From contig CP072107.1 in the NCBI GenBank assembly GCA_022870705.1, positions 1,238,501 through 1,302,500 of the forward strand: a stretch of DNA of 64,000 nt, given 5' to 3'. The notes beneath the pieces are model-generated. The model was not told the DNA's origin, made no database searches, and saw nothing but the letters and a program-made list of their open reading frames with translations. Below are positions 8,607-18,295 of the stretch, one piece after another (position 1 is the first letter of the stretch; each line of letters begins with the position of its first letter). The DNA is from Oscillospiraceae bacterium CM. Lineage in GTDB: Bacteria > Bacillota > Clostridia > Oscillospirales > Oscillospiraceae. A program made the position numbers and the translations under genes.

Positions 8607-10853
8607 TTACAGGTCATATGGGTCGGCGTCCGCATAAACGTGAACGCCGCGAAACGCTTTATCGGCGGCAAATTGCCGAATAACGTGGGCAACTGTGTCA
8701 CGCAGCTGCCGCGATGTCCGAAGGCTTAATAAAATCCGGTATCGGTATCTGTTATTCACGCGCATAACGGCGGCGGGTACTGGGCCCATCACGTGCACAT
8801 CTTCTCCCGCCAGATAGTTTAAAAGCGTTGACTTCAGCGTGACACAGCCGCGCAGGACGGCTGTCTCGTCGGTACCGGAGGCCGTCAGCATGATGATATC
8901 ACTGAAAGGCGGGCTGCCGGCCAGCTGGCGCAGCGCCAGCTCGCGGGTGTAGAAACCGTTATAATCCTGCCGCGCGGCAAGGCGGATCACGTCGTTCGTC
9001 GGCGTCAGCGTTTGAATAACGGCTCGGCCGGGCTTGCTGCCGCGTCCGGAGCGCCCCACAACTTGTGTGATGAGCGAAAAGGTGCGTTCGTGCGCCCTGA
9101 AATCATTGATATACAGCATCTGGTCGGCTGAGAGGACACCGACGAGCGTGACATTTTCGAAGTCAAGACCCTTGGCCACCATCTGCGTTCCAAGCAAAAT
9201 CGGTATGCGTTTTTCGCGAAAGCGCGTTAAATGCTCTTCATGTGTACGCGCCAGCGTCACGGTGTCCGTGTCCATGCGGATGATACCGACGCCGGGAAAA
9301 AGCGCGTTGAGCTCCGCCTCCGCCTTTTGCGTCCCCGCGCCAGTATGGCGGAGCTTGCCGCCGCATTCCGGGCAGTCGCCGCGCGACGGCTCGGAGTAAC
9401 CGCAGTAATGACACATCAAGCGCCCGTTTGCCGAATGGTATGTGAGCGACACGCTGCAGCGCGGGCATGTAAACGTATAGCCACAGGCAGGGCACGCCAC
9501 AAGCGGCGTATCGCCGCGCCTGTTGAGAAACAAAATACTTTGCTCGCCGCGGTCGATATTCGACGCCAGCTCCCGGCGCAAAACCGCCCCGATGATCCCG
9601 CCGTTGCCGTTTTTAAGCTCTTCTTTCATATCGGCAATGATAACGGGCGGCAGATCACCGTCGTTAAAGCGCGTTTCAAGGTGGTAGAGCGCATATTTAC
9701 CCGCTTCGGCGCTGTACATCGACTCGATAGACGGCGTTGCAGAGCCAAGCACAAGCAATGCCCCCGCGCTGACGCAGCGGTACTTGGCAACGTCGCGCGC
9801 GTGATAGCGCGGTATGTTTTCCGATTTGTACGTGTGCTCATGCTCTTCGTCAATGATAAAAAGGCCAAGGTCCTTGACGGGCGCGAAAACGGCCGAACGC
9901 GTACCAATGACGACACGCGCCGAACCGGCTTTAATCCGCTTCCACTCGTCAAACCGTTCGCCGAGACTCAAAGCCGAGTGCAGCACAGCGACACGGTCTC
10001 CGAAATACGCCGTAAAGGTCGAAAGCAATTGCGGCGTAAGCGCAATCTCCGGGACAAGAATAACGGCGCTGCGGCCGGCTTCAAGCGTTTTTTCGATCAG
10101 CATTAAATAGACGGCTGTTTTGCCGCTGCCGGTCACGCCATGTATAAGCGCCGCTTGCGGCGTTGCCTCAAAAAGCTGCTGAACGAGCCCGTCGAAAACA
10201 CGCTGTTGCGCGTGATTGAGCGTAATCGGATCCCCGGCGACCGTCTTGACGGCCGGACGGCGCAGGACAATGTGCTCTTCCGTTACGACAGCGCCCAACG
10301 CTATAAGCGCCTTGATGCTGGAGCGTGACGCGCCCGTAAAATACAAAAGCTCCGGCACGGAGACAGAGCCGAGCTGGGCAAGCAATTCCAGAATCGTCGC
10401 CTGCTGTCGCGCACGCGCGCGTTTTTGACCGGCCAGACAGAGTGCCTCCTCCGCCGGTACGGCAAGCGAAACAAGCGTCACTGTCTTGTCGCCGCTGCGC
10501 AAAACGCCGTCCTTCAGCCACATACCAGCTGGCAGCATCGCCTTTGCCGCGTCGTAAACGGTGCAAAAAAAACGGTCGCTCATCCACAAAGCCAGCTTTA
10601 AAAGCGCATGACTTAAGACAGGAGAAGCATCGACACACGATTCAATTGCTTTAAGCGCTCTTGCGCCATCTCCTGCCGTTACCGATAAAACGAGCGCTTC
10701 CGTTTTGCGGTTGCCTTTACCGAAAGGGACGCACACACGGATGCCCGGCACGACCGTATCGGCAAGGTGCGCCGGAATTTTATAGTCATACGGCTTGTCG
10801 ATATGGTACGTGCCGACAGCGACAGCCAGCTTCGCAACCGAAAAGTTTTCCAC
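8607..10853 (-). CDS. priA: primosomal protein N' (replication restart helicase PriA)
   Basis: Superfamily 2 3'-5' DNA helicase that reloads the replisome at stalled forks. It has an N-terminal 3'-BD domain (YHIDKPYDYKIP), Walker A GVTGSGKT, a DEEHEHTYK box, a zinc-binding insert with paired cysteines (CPACGYTFTCPRC ... CHYCGY ... CPECGG), and helicase motifs V-VI (GTQMVAKGLDF, QVVGRSGR). The GTG at 10853 (MENFSVAKLAV) has an AAGGGAG site upstream and fits homologues better than the ATG at 10874, which lacks one. The coaBC gene that often separates rpoZ from priA is absent. Confidence 0.96.
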   Translation of the reverse strand: MENFSVAKLAVAVGTYHIDKPYDYKIPAHLADTVVPGIRVCVPFGKGNRKTEALVLSVTAGDGARALKAIESCVDASPVLSHALLKLALWMSDRFFCTVYDAAKAMLPAGMWLKDGVLRSGDKTVTLVSLAVPAEEALCLAGQKRARARQQATILELLAQLGSVSVPELLYFTGASRSSIKALIALGAVVTEEHIVLRRPAVKTVAGDPITLNHAQQRVFDGLVQQLFEATPQAALIHGVTGSGKTAVYLMLIEKTLEAGRSAVILVPEIALTPQLLSTFTAYFGDRVAVLHSALSLGERFDEWKRIKAGSARVVIGTRSAVFAPVKDLGLFIIDEEHEHTYKSENIPRYHARDVAKYRCVSAGALLVLGSATPSIESMYSAEAGKYALYHLETRFNDGDLPPVIIADMKEELKNGNGGIIGAVLRRELASNIDRGEQSILFLNRRGDTPLVACPACGYTFTCPRCSVSLTYHSANGRLMCHYCGYSEPSRGDCPECGGKLRHTGAGTQKAEAELNALFPGVGIIRMDTDTVTLARTHEEHLTRFREKRIPILLGTQMVAKGLDFENVTLVGVLSADQMLYINDFRAHERTFSLITQVVGRSGRGSKPGRAVIQTLTPTNDVIRLAARQDYNGFYTRELALRQLAGSPPFSDIIMLTASGTDETAVLRGCVTLKSTLLNYLAGEDVHVMGPVPAAVMRVNNRYRYRILLSLRTSRQLRDTVAHVIRQFAADKAFRGVHVYADADPYDL

Positions 10854-10891
10854 AGCGGGAAGCTCCCTTCCCATGTTATGAGCGGTCCACG

Positions 10892-11092
10892 TCAGCAGAT
10901 TTTTTCATAGTTGACGCGCACATCGCCATTGGCAATTTCCGAAATCGCACTGGAAACCGGCTTTTTCGTCAGCGGCTCCCCTGTCTCCTCACTTTTGATG
11001 GCTATCTCGCGCGCCCGCTGGGCGATCACGTTGACGAGCATGTATCGGCTGTTCACCTTTTCGAGAAGGTCTGATAAAGACGGATATAACAT
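10892..11092 (-). CDS. rpoZ: RNA polymerase omega subunit
   Basis: 66-residue protein with the omega fold: LEKVNSRYMLVNVIAQRAREIA, followed by KPVSSAISEIANGDV. Omega helps assemble beta-prime into core RNA polymerase. The ATG at 11092 (MLYPSLSDLLEKV) is preceded by AAGGGAG; the upstream ATG at 11113 would place that ribosome site inside the gene. It follows gmk, as in Bacillus and E. coli. Confidence 0.93.
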   Translation of the reverse strand: MLYPSLSDLLEKVNSRYMLVNVIAQRAREIAIKSEETGEPLTKKPVSSAISEIANGDVRVNYEKIC

Positions 11093-11146
11093 AAAAAAGC
11101 ACTCCCTTATCATAGCGGGTGCCTATCGGCTACCCACTGTAGTCTA

Positions 11147-11719
11147 TTAGTCTGTCGTACTGTCCATGATACGCAGGATCTCACGCGAGGCCGCTTCAAC
11201 GGTATCGTTGACGACAACATAGTCGTAGCCGTCCTTTTCCAAAAGCTCCGACCGCGCGCGCGCGAGCCGCCCGGCAAGCTTCTCTTCATCGTCGGTACCG
11301 CGCGACCGGAGACGGCGCTCAAGCTCTTCCATACTCGGCGGCACGATAAAAATCGTCACGGCCTCCGGCATGGCCGCTTTGACCTGCTTGCAGCCGACGA
11401 CATCAATGTCGAGGATGACATCTTCCCCGGCTGCCAGATGGTCTAGAACCGCCTTTTTCGGCGTGCCGTAATAGCTGCCGACGTATTCGGCGTATTCCAG
11501 AAAGTCACCGGTGCGGATACACTCTTCAAACGCTTCACGCGTTAAAAAGCGGTAGGAAATGCCATCTGCCTCGCCCTGCCGCGGCGGCCGCGTTGTGGCC
11601 GAAACGGAAAAAACAAGCTCCTGATTCATCTGCATCAGCCGCGCGATGACAGTGCTTTTTCCTGTGCCGGACGGCGCTGAAATGATAAATAGGCGACCGC
11701 GCCGCTTATTCCGCATCAT
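11147..11719 (-). CDS. gmk: guanylate kinase
   Basis: Phosphorylates GMP to GDP. The P-loop [10 protein letters not shown], the GMP-binding segment [11 protein letters not shown] and [10 protein letters not shown] are present. The start at 11719 (tandem [17 protein letters not shown]) lies behind a GGAGGAGG site that is part of the end of remA, so the genes overlap. It gives 190 residues, close to the usual ~200. The last residues (MDSTTD) show no LIDR-like extension beyond the core. Confidence 0.95.
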   Translation of the reverse strand: MMRNKRRGRLFIISAPSGTGKSTVIARLMQMNQELVFSVSATTRPPRQGEADGISYRFLTREAFEECIRTGDFLEYAEYVGSYYGTPKKAVLDHLAAGEDVILDIDVVGCKQVKAAMPEAVTIFIVPPSMEELERRLRSRGTDDEEKLAGRLARARSELLEKDGYDYVVVNDTVEAASREILRIMDSTTD

Positions 11720-11981
11720 CGTCCTCCTCCGGCGCTTCCGGCTCACCCTTGACCGTGAGGCGACCGGCGACTGTCTCCGGCTGGATAGCCGATAAAATGA
11801 TGAAGCCGCAGTCTGTGATGATAACGGCACGCGTTCGGCGGCCGTAGGTTGCGTCAATCAGCTGGCCTTTTTCGCGCGCGTCGGATATGATGCGCTTAAT
11901 GGGGGCCGATTCCGGGCTGACAATGGCAATGAGCCGCCCCGCCGAGACCATGTTGCCAAATCCGATGTTAATAAGCTTCAA
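11706..11981 (-). CDS. remA: RemA-family extracellular matrix regulator (DUF370)
   Basis: 91-residue DNA-binding protein with the highly conserved core [19 protein letters not shown] and [11 protein letters not shown]. In B. subtilis RemA forms rings, wraps promoter DNA and activates biofilm matrix and osmoprotection genes. The start is a TTG at 11981, eight bases after a GAGG ribosome site; the in-frame GTG at 11990 would lie within that site. The tail is unusually acidic ([10 protein letters not shown]) compared with Bacillus. It sits between yicC and gmk, exactly as in B. subtilis. Confidence 0.94.
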   Translation of the reverse strand: MKLINIGFGNMVSAGRLIAIVSPESAPIKRIISDAREKGQLIDATYGRRTRAVIITDCGFIILSAIQPETVAGRLTVKGEPEAPEEDDDAE

Positions 11982-11991
11982 CGCCGTCACC

Positions 11992-12870
11992 TCACTCGAT
12001 ATTTTGTGCCTGCTCGCGGATTTTTTCAATTTCCGCCTTGATGTCGACGACGAGGCGGGCCATGTCGGCGTCATTACCCTTCGAGCCGATTGTATTGGCT
12101 TCTCTGTTGAGCTCCTGAATCAGAAAATCAAGCTTTCGACCGACGGGCTCGCGCGCTAAAAGCATGGACCGGAGCTGACCGATGTGGCTTTTCAGGCGGA
12201 CCGTCTCCTCTGAAACCGCGACGCGATCGGCAAAGATGGCCGCTTCCGTCAATATGCGGTTTTCATCGATATTTGATGACTGCAAAACCTCATTCATTTT
12301 CGTCAAAAGCCGCGCTCTGTAATCGGCCACCGTCTTCGGGGAAAGCTCCTCGGCCTTTAGCGTCAGGCGCTCAATCTCATTGAGGCGCTCGGCGATATCG
12401 GACGCCATATTTTCGCCCTCGCGGGCGCGCATTTTGTCAAAGTCTGAAAGCGCCGAGGCTAAAATGGCGGCGATATCGCGCGCGAGCACGTCGGCGTCGG
12501 CTTCATTCTTTTCAAGGAGCAAAACGTCCGGAAAGCGCGTAAAATCGGCGGCCGTTATGGTGTCGGAAAAACCATACGTTTCAGAGAGCGTTTTTAAAAC
12601 AGCGGCGTACGCGTCGGCAACCGGCTTGTTGACCGAAATCGTCACCATATTGGCACGAGAAGAATCAATCGTCACGAAGACGTCAACCTTCCCACGGGAA
12701 ATGCTTTTCGTCACAAGCGCTTTGAGCGTCTCCTCCGCCGCGCTGTAAACGCGCGGCATACGGATGGTGCAGTCCATGTATCTGTTATTGACGCTTTTGA
12801 GCTCCACCGTAATGTCGATATCACCGGAGGCGCCATTGGCACAGCCGTAGCCTGTCATACTTTTGATCAT
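11992..12870 (-). CDS. yicC: YicC/YloC-family endoribonuclease
   Basis: 292 residues starting [11 protein letters not shown], the conserved opening of the family, with YicC-like N-terminal and DUF1732 C-terminal domains ([19 protein letters not shown] near the end). E. coli YicC is reported to be an endoribonuclease acting on small RNAs; the Bacillus protein is little studied. It heads the remA-gmk-rpoZ section of the operon. Confidence 0.94.
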   Translation of the reverse strand: MIKSMTGYGCANGASGDIDITVELKSVNNRYMDCTIRMPRVYSAAEETLKALVTKSISRGKVDVFVTIDSSRANMVTISVNKPVADAYAAVLKTLSETYGFSDTITAADFTRFPDVLLLEKNEADADVLARDIAAILASALSDFDKMRAREGENMASDIAERLNEIERLTLKAEELSPKTVADYRARLLTKMNEVLQSSNIDENRILTEAAIFADRVAVSEETVRLKSHIGQLRSMLLAREPVGRKLDFLIQELNREANTIGSKGNDADMARLVVDIKAEIEKIREQAQNIE

Positions 12871-12873
12871 AAG

Positions 12874-13401
12874 TCACCTGTCACTGTTATTTTTTCGAAT
12901 ATTGCGCGAAATTCGGACGATATAAAACTCAATCAGACGGCGCAGCCCGATGTCAAAAACGACAAAAACAGCACTTCCTGCGAGATAGGCAAGATAAACA
13001 GGCACTGAAGGCAGAAAACGGTCATAAACAAGTGCTTTGAAAAGAAAAAGAACAACCGTCAGCACCGCGTTGAAAACAAGGAGCTTGACCGCCCAGGCCA
13101 GCCATACCGGCTTGAGGCGCTCAGCCAGACTTTTTAAGACAGGATAATAGCCGAAAAAGAGCGCGTACAAAAGAACTGCCGATTTATCCGGCACGAAAAG
13201 CGCCGCTAAGCCCGTACTGACAAGATAGACGAAAATGCCCGCCTTCATCCCGCCTTCAATAACGGCAGCCACGCCAAATAGTGACGCGGCGGCAATCATG
13301 CCGAGCTGTCCCGTTGGCAGAATGTTTGCCAGATACAGAAATACAAGCGTCAGGGCCGACATAACGGCCGTCACCGTCACGGTGCGCGCGCTGCCTCTCA
13401 T
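12874..13401 (-). CDS. small polytopic membrane protein, ECF S-component-like
   Basis: 175 residues with about five to six hydrophobic helices and a basic C-terminus (RISRNIRKNNSDR). The first helices (TAVMSALTLVFLYLANILP, then a Gly/Ala-rich segment) resemble substrate-binding components of ECF transporters or other Clostridia membrane proteins of unknown role. I see no motif that fixes a substrate. The ATG at 13401 follows AAGGGTG, just after the stop of the J-domain gene. Function unknown; it lies three bases upstream of yicC. Confidence 0.75.
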   Translation of the reverse strand: MRGSARTVTVTAVMSALTLVFLYLANILPTGQLGMIAAASLFGVAAVIEGGMKAGIFVYLVSTGLAALFVPDKSAVLLYALFFGYYPVLKSLAERLKPVWLAWAVKLLVFNAVLTVVLFLFKALVYDRFLPSVPVYLAYLAGSAVFVVFDIGLRRLIEFYIVRISRNIRKNNSDR

Positions 13402-13406
13402 CACCC

Positions 13407-14018
13407 TTAACAGTGGCAGCACATATCGGCACAGAGGAGCGCCGTGCAGATATCACACGCGCTGCACCCACCGGCCGGTGCGCCATACTGATAGCCAAAC
13501 GGGCTGTACCCTGTCCCCGCGCGGCTCATAAAGTTGAGTGCCTGTACATATTCCTGATTGCCCGGCTCCATAGAAACCGCCGTCTGGTAATACTGCATTG
13601 CGTCATCCAGCCAGCCCTTGCGGTAACAGACGCTGCCCATGAGAAAATGCCATTCGGCGCTTCGTGACGAGGAGGCGTTTAAAAGCTCCTCTGCTTGAGC
13701 AATATTACCGGCGTTAATCGCCATGCGGACTTTCGTAAACTCTGGGCTTGAACCCGTCGAGCCGGTATAAGCGCCGCCGCCGTATCCGCCACGGCCCGCG
13801 CCGGAGCCGCCGGAGCCGCCGTATCCGCCGTTGCGGCCTTTTGTGACCGCATCATACGCCTCGTTTACTTCCTTCATTTTTTCCTGTGCCAGATCAGCCA
13901 GCGGGTTGTTGTGATAATTATCCGGATGGTATTTTCGAACAAGCTCACGGTAAGCTTTTTTTATCTCGTCGTCCGAAGCGTTTGGCGCAACACCGAGGAC
14001 GCTGTATGGATCATTCAT
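13407..14018 (-). CDS. J-domain protein with TPR-like middle and cysteine-rich tail
   Basis: 203 residues. The J domain (about 1-65) starts [20 protein letters not shown] and has the HPD motif (KYHPDN) needed to stimulate DnaK. A Gly/Tyr/Ser-rich linker follows (about 75-100), then a helical, TPR-like region. The protein ends [19 protein letters not shown], seven cysteines in 19 residues. The tail suggests metal binding, disulfides or acylation; none can be told apart from sequence. It lacks the zinc centre and C-terminal domains of true DnaJ. It overlaps the DUF5685 gene by eight bases, so the two are probably partners. Confidence 0.9.
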   Translation of the reverse strand: MNDPYSVLGVAPNASDDEIKKAYRELVRKYHPDNYHNNPLADLAQEKMKEVNEAYDAVTKGRNGGYGGSGGSGAGRGGYGGGAYTGSTGSSPEFTKVRMAINAGNIAQAEELLNASSSRSAEWHFLMGSVCYRKGWLDDAMQYYQTAVSMEPGNQEYVQALNFMSRAGTGYSPFGYQYGAPAGGCSACDICTALLCADMCCHC

Positions 14019-14886
14019 GTTGTCGGCCCATTCCCTTTGATTTTGTTTCGTTGTTGATATCACGCAGCACGCGCGCGCACATGCCCGGCATGCCGAGATA
14101 GAGGATATTCTGGACAACCGGCGTCCAAGGCCCAGGCTCCCGGAGCTCAAACGCGGCGGCAGCCAACGCACAGGAGTGTAAAAGCGTCGACTCCAATATT
14201 TTTCTGTCGTCGTCCGAAACCTGCCCGTCCGCCAAGGAGAAGCGGCGCGCGACGGGGTTAAACGAGCCTGTTTTCAAATCCTTTTGCAAATCGTCACAGG
14301 CGTCGATGATGTATACAAAACGGCCGACGTGGTATAAAAGCTGCTCCAAGGGCTTATTCTCGCCCGGCGCCAGACCCACCGTTAATAAGGCAAAGCAGTC
14401 GGCGCAGGCATCGAGCGTTGCTGAGGCGTTATTTTCCAGTGCGTTGAGGCGCTCCAGCGCAGTGCGCACATGCTGTTCAAACGCCGGGTATTTTTTGGCG
14501 GCTTTTTTGTAAGCGCCCCGGTAGACAACGGACAGAAGCCTGTCCGGAAGCGCTTTGAAAAACGTCTCGTCCTGCGCCGTGTCACGCAGCTTCCAATACG
14601 CCAAAATGACGCTGTATCCGGCGCAGTCGTCCAGCACCGGCGACGGCGTGCAGGCTTTCTTTTTAACAAACGGACTTGCCGGGCACCGGCGCGCACAGAC
14701 CTGCATCGCCGAATCATTGTCCCACAGCAGCATGGCAAGCATCGTGAAATCATATGTGAGCATAAACCGGGCTAAAAAACCGTACTGCTTGGATAGCGCG
14801 TGGCACAAACCGCAGTAGAGCGACTTGTACGCTTCATACGAGCGCACCTTTAATTCGTCCTTATAAGGCCTTATATAACCGAACAT
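14011..14886 (-). CDS. DUF5685 family protein
   Basis: 291 residues starting [31 protein letters not shown], the typical opening of DUF5685 proteins of Clostridia. The rest is mostly helical with scattered cysteines, including CxxC in CGLC and CARRCP. The family has no established function. It is linked to a J-domain gene, into which it overlaps, and follows cdaA-cdaR. Confidence 0.88.
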   Translation of the reverse strand: MFGYIRPYKDELKVRSYEAYKSLYCGLCHALSKQYGFLARFMLTYDFTMLAMLLWDNDSAMQVCARRCPASPFVKKKACTPSPVLDDCAGYSVILAYWKLRDTAQDETFFKALPDRLLSVVYRGAYKKAAKKYPAFEQHVRTALERLNALENNASATLDACADCFALLTVGLAPGENKPLEQLLYHVGRFVYIIDACDDLQKDLKTGSFNPVARRFSLADGQVSDDDRKILESTLLHSCALAAAAFELREPGPWTPVVQNILYLGMPGMCARVLRDINNETKSKGMGRQHE

Positions 14887-14891
14887 CGTGT

Positions 14892-16142
14892 TTAGGCCTT
14901 TGCGATTTTGACGGTGATTTTATACGTGCCGATGATTCCGGCAGCTGCCCCGCCGCCCAAAGTGACCGTCACCGGGACGGTATACGTCCCCGGCACGCTG
15001 CCGATCGCGCTGAGGTCTGCCGTGACGCGAAGGTCGGCGGCTGTCACCTTGCTTAAATCATCAGCCTTCCCGCGGAGAACGACGTCAAGGCTTTTCGTCG
15101 TCACAACGGCTGTCATCCCGTCGGGGACGTTTGATGTTTCAAATGACGATGCCGTCACGTGCTTCGTCTCCAGACCGGAGACGGTCACGGTTACTTGTGC
15201 TTGCGTGAAGCCTGATAGATTCGTTGTCCCGTCAGGAAGCGCAAGCGTCAGCGTCTGTGTTGACGATGTCAAGAAAGATGTCGTATCGAGTGTGCCGAGA
15301 TTTAAGGCGGTCAGGCCGCCCAGCGTCTCGGTGTCGCCCGAAAGCGTCACGGATGCCGGTGAAACGGAAAACGTCGTATTTGTTTCGTCGGCACCGGCAC
15401 CGTAAGTGAGTGTCACCGTCAGCGGAACGGTTTTTGTGATAACAACAGGAATTCGTACGTGTGCCGTTTTTTGGCTAAGCGTGATAAAGCTGGACTCTAC
15501 GGCATTGCCGCCGTCGTCCATCAGCGTCAGCGGAAAGTCGCCGTCAACCGTTTTCGTCAAATCGGCGTCCGATAAATCGGCAGACGCATAACTAACCCTG
15601 TCAATGATAGCCTTCGGGCCTGAAATTGTGATTGTTGACGGCGTGACCGCCGTCGTCCCGACTTCATAGCCGTCGGCCATTGCTGACGATGGCGTCGCGT
15701 GGACGGGTACATCTTTTTTGTCGATGGCGTCCACCGTTATCGTAATCCTATCAACTGATCTTGCCGCTATCGCAAGCTCTGACGGTTTGATGCCTGCCGG
15801 ATAACCCATTGTATAGGACAGCTCATAGACGCCTGCCGCCTTAATTCCGGAGAGGTCTACCGTCGCCGTCACGTTCGTATTTGACAGCTGCGAGACGGTA
15901 TTGCGGTTGCCGAGGAGCTTGAGCGTCAGTATGTCGGCATCTGTTTTCGTAATTACGAGATTTCTGCCGGCAAGCGTCTGTTGCCCGGCAAAAGTTATTT
16001 TAATATCACTCACCGTCATTGTGACATCGGGGTTATTCACGTACGCGACATAGAGCCAGATCGTCACCGAAGCAAGGACGGAAAATATGATATAAAACGC
16101 CTTGCTTCCAACCATTTTGTTAAAGCGTTCTCTCACCGTCAT
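14892..16142 (-). CDS. cdaR: YbbR-domain protein CdaR, regulator of diadenylate cyclase
   Basis: 416 residues with one N-terminal transmembrane helix (about 13-33) and an extracellular part made of several YbbR-like beta domains rich in Val and Thr. In Firmicutes CdaR binds CdaA and modulates c-di-AMP synthesis. It overlaps cdaA by four bases. The glmM gene that completes this operon in Bacillus is not in the window. Confidence 0.95.
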   Translation of the reverse strand: MTVRERFNKMVGSKAFYIIFSVLASVTIWLYVAYVNNPDVTMTVSDIKITFAGQQTLAGRNLVITKTDADILTLKLLGNRNTVSQLSNTNVTATVDLSGIKAAGVYELSYTMGYPAGIKPSELAIAARSVDRITITVDAIDKKDVPVHATPSSAMADGYEVGTTAVTPSTITISGPKAIIDRVSYASADLSDADLTKTVDGDFPLTLMDDGGNAVESSFITLSQKTAHVRIPVVITKTVPLTVTLTYGAGADETNTTFSVSPASVTLSGDTETLGGLTALNLGTLDTTSFLTSSTQTLTLALPDGTTNLSGFTQAQVTVTVSGLETKHVTASSFETSNVPDGMTAVVTTKSLDVVLRGKADDLSKVTAADLRVTADLSAIGSVPGTYTVPVTVTLGGGAAAGIIGTYKITVKIAKA

Positions 16143-17014
16143 TTTCTCACCCTCAGCTTGTCCCGGAAACGGCCGTCCGCCGGGCCGTCGTCACTTAAAA
16201 GCTCATTGCGCAGAAGCTTTTCAAACGTATCATGCGCCAGATGGCGCTTGAGCATACCGTCCACGGCGACGGAGATGGAGCCCGTCTCCTCCGAAACGAT
16301 GACGACAACGGCGTCGGACACTTCGCTCACGCCGATACCGGAGCGGTGGCGCATGCCGAGCTCGCGGCTGATATTCGAATTTGATGACATCGGCAGCATG
16401 CAGGAGGCCGCTATTATACGCCCGTCACGGACGATAACGGCCCCGTCGTGCAGCGGCGCTTTCGGATAGAAAATGCCATTAAGAAGCTCCGGTGAAACGA
16501 CGGCGTCAAGCCGCGTGCCGGTTTTGATATAATCAACGAGCGCGATTTCGCGCTCAAAAACGATCAATGCGCCCGTTTTCTTTTTGGACATCTCCGCGCA
16601 CGCGGCAACCGTGCTTGTAATACTGGCCTCAATACTGCTCAATTTGACAGGGTTTCCGAAAAACGATTTAAAGCGACTGCTGCCCATTTGCTCGAGGAAG
16701 CGACGCAGCTCCGGCTGAAAGAGGATGATTAAGACAAGCGCGCCGAGCTTCATCGTCTGGCCGAGCAAAAAGTTAATAACGCTGAGGTTTAAAAGGCTTG
16801 ACAGCCACATAACGGCCAAAAGCAGGACGATGCCCTTGATGACACTGGCAGAGCTAGTTTTGCGGACGACCGTGATGATCCGATAAATCAGAAAAGCGAC
16901 GATTGCGATGTCCAGCACATCCCAAATCGTCACGGTCTGTATAAAATTCAGAGAGACACGGAGAATTTCGCTCACAGAATTCATACCGAATACATCCTCA
17001 AACGTCATCTTCAT
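16139..17014 (-). CDS. cdaA: diadenylate cyclase CdaA (DacA)
   Basis: Makes cyclic di-AMP from two ATP. About three N-terminal transmembrane helices (residues 30-100) precede the DAC domain, which has FQPELRRFLEQMG, DGA at about 190-192 and RHR at about 222-224, the active-site motifs. No strong ribosome site precedes the ATG at 17014; a GAGG before the ATG at 16984 (MNSVSEIL) makes that a possible alternative start. It is the first gene of a 16-kb minus-strand run and has its own promoter. Confidence 0.95.
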   Translation of the reverse strand: MKMTFEDVFGMNSVSEILRVSLNFIQTVTIWDVLDIAIVAFLIYRIITVVRKTSSASVIKGIVLLLAVMWLSSLLNLSVINFLLGQTMKLGALVLIILFQPELRRFLEQMGSSRFKSFFGNPVKLSSIEASITSTVAACAEMSKKKTGALIVFEREIALVDYIKTGTRLDAVVSPELLNGIFYPKAPLHDGAVIVRDGRIIAASCMLPMSSNSNISRELGMRHRSGIGVSEVSDAVVVIVSEETGSISVAVDGMLKRHLAHDTFEKLLRNELLSDDGPADGRFRDKLRVRK

Positions 17015-17078
17015 AAAAGCCGGACGCCGACTTCACGGCTAACCGGCGTCGTACCACCTGTTTTAAACTGCTTGTATC

Positions 17079-17107
17079 ATTATATAATAAATATGGAAAA
17101 TTGGCAA
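17079..17107 (-). promoter_or_regulatory. sigma-A-type promoter of the cdaA operon
   Basis: Minus strand: -35 TTGCCA (17102-17107), 17-base spacer, -10 TATAAT (17079-17084). Five of six and six of six matches to consensus. It lies about 65 bases upstream of the cdaA start. A short inverted repeat (GACGCCG 17023-17029 / CGGCGTC 17044-17050) falls in the presumed 5' leader. Confidence 0.75.
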
Positions 17108-17167
17108 TCTACTTATGTGTAAACAATTTGTATCAAAAGCACGGGAAAACCGTCATTTCCAATCGTC

Positions 17168-18295
17168 TCAGACGTATTGAGACGCAATCTCCCCGACGGC
17201 GCGGCTGAAAACGTCTATCTCACGCATCGTTGTGAAGGACGAAACGCTCGCGCGCACAGTGCCGGTTGAAAGCGTCCCCGCCGTTTTATGCGCCAGGGGC
17301 GCGCAGTGCAGGCCGACGCGGACGGCAATGCCGCGCTTTGAAAGCTCTTCCCCAACCGTCTCACACGCCATGTTATTGATAACGAACGACAACACACCGC
17401 TTTGAAACGCCAAATCGTCGCTTTTCATGAGACGTACCCCCTTGTGCCGGACGAGCACCTTGGCGGCATATTGAACAAGGTCGCGTTCATGCGCGAGAAT
17501 ATTTTTCTGGCCTTTTTTCCGCACAAAACGAAGTCCCTCCAAAAGCCCGGCAATCCCCGGCATATTGTGCGTTCCGGCCTCCAATCTGTCGGGCAGCATC
17601 GGCGGCATGTCACGCGAGAGCGAATGGCTGCCAGTTCCCCCTTCTATTATGCCCTGCGGAACACCCGCGCATAATAGAAGCCCTGTCCCCTGTGGCCCGT
17701 AGAGGCCTTTATGTCCCGGCATACAAATATAACTTGCCCCCAGGCTCTCGAAATCAATATCCAGAGCGCCAGCCGACTGTGAGGCATCTAATACGAATGG
17801 AATCTGACGTGCCCGGCAGACTTTTGCCAGCCGCTCGGCAGGCTGGATATAACCAAAGACGTTAGATACGTGGTTTAAAACGACGAGCGCCGTATCACTT
17901 GTCAGATGGCTTTCAAAGGCGCACAGAGCCAGCTCCGGCTCAAACAGCGGCGCCGCGGCGACGACGACACGCGCGCCGACAGCGTGCAGCGGGCGCGTCA
18001 CCGCGTTATGCTCATATCCCGATATCACAACCTTATCACCGCGTTTGGCAAGGCTTTTGATGGCAATATTTAAAGCGTGTGTAGCGTTAAACGTCAAAAC
18101 AACCTGCTCCGGGCTTTTGACATTAAAGAGCTCACAGGCCGCCTCCCGGCAGGCAAGCATCGTCTCTGCCGCGTCAAAAGCCGCTTTATGCGCGCCTCTG
18201 CCCGGCGTCGCGAGGCGGCACACAGCCCTTGAAGCGGCGCGCGCGACGGCCAACGGTTTAACGAGTGTCGTTGCGGCGTTATCGAGGTAGATCAC
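17168..18295 (-). CDS. cysteine desulfurase family protein (class V aminotransferase fold)
   Basis: 375-residue PLP enzyme starting MIYLDNAATTLVKP. The PLP lysine is in MPGHKGLYGPQG, and a candidate catalytic cysteine lies in VGLHCAPLAHKTAGT. This matches a Firmicutes subgroup of NifS/SufS-like enzymes that release sulfur (or selenium) from cysteine (selenocysteine). No sufBC or iscU gene is nearby. It overlaps the DUF3343 gene by four bases, which suggests that protein accepts or carries the sulfur or selenium. Confidence 0.9.
   Translation of the reverse strand: MIYLDNAATTLVKPLAVARAASRAVCRLATPGRGAHKAAFDAAETMLACREAACELFNVKSPEQVVLTFNATHALNIAIKSLAKRGDKVVISGYEHNAVTRPLHAVGARVVVAAAPLFEPELALCAFESHLTSDTALVVLNHVSNVFGYIQPAERLAKVCRARQIPFVLDASQSAGALDIDFESLGASYICMPGHKGLYGPQGTGLLLCAGVPQGIIEGGTGSHSLSRDMPPMLPDRLEAGTHNMPGIAGLLEGLRFVRKKGQKNILAHERDLVQYAAKVLVRHKGVRLMKSDDLAFQSGVLSFVINNMACETVGEELSKRGIAVRVGLHCAPLAHKTAGTLSTGTVRASVSSFTTMREIDVFSRAVGEIASQYV

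Noticed and set aside
9231-10106. 291-codon plus-strand open frame
   Set aside because: Lies wholly antisense to priA, Arg/Ala-rich composition typical of a mirrored GC-rich gene, and no homology recognised.
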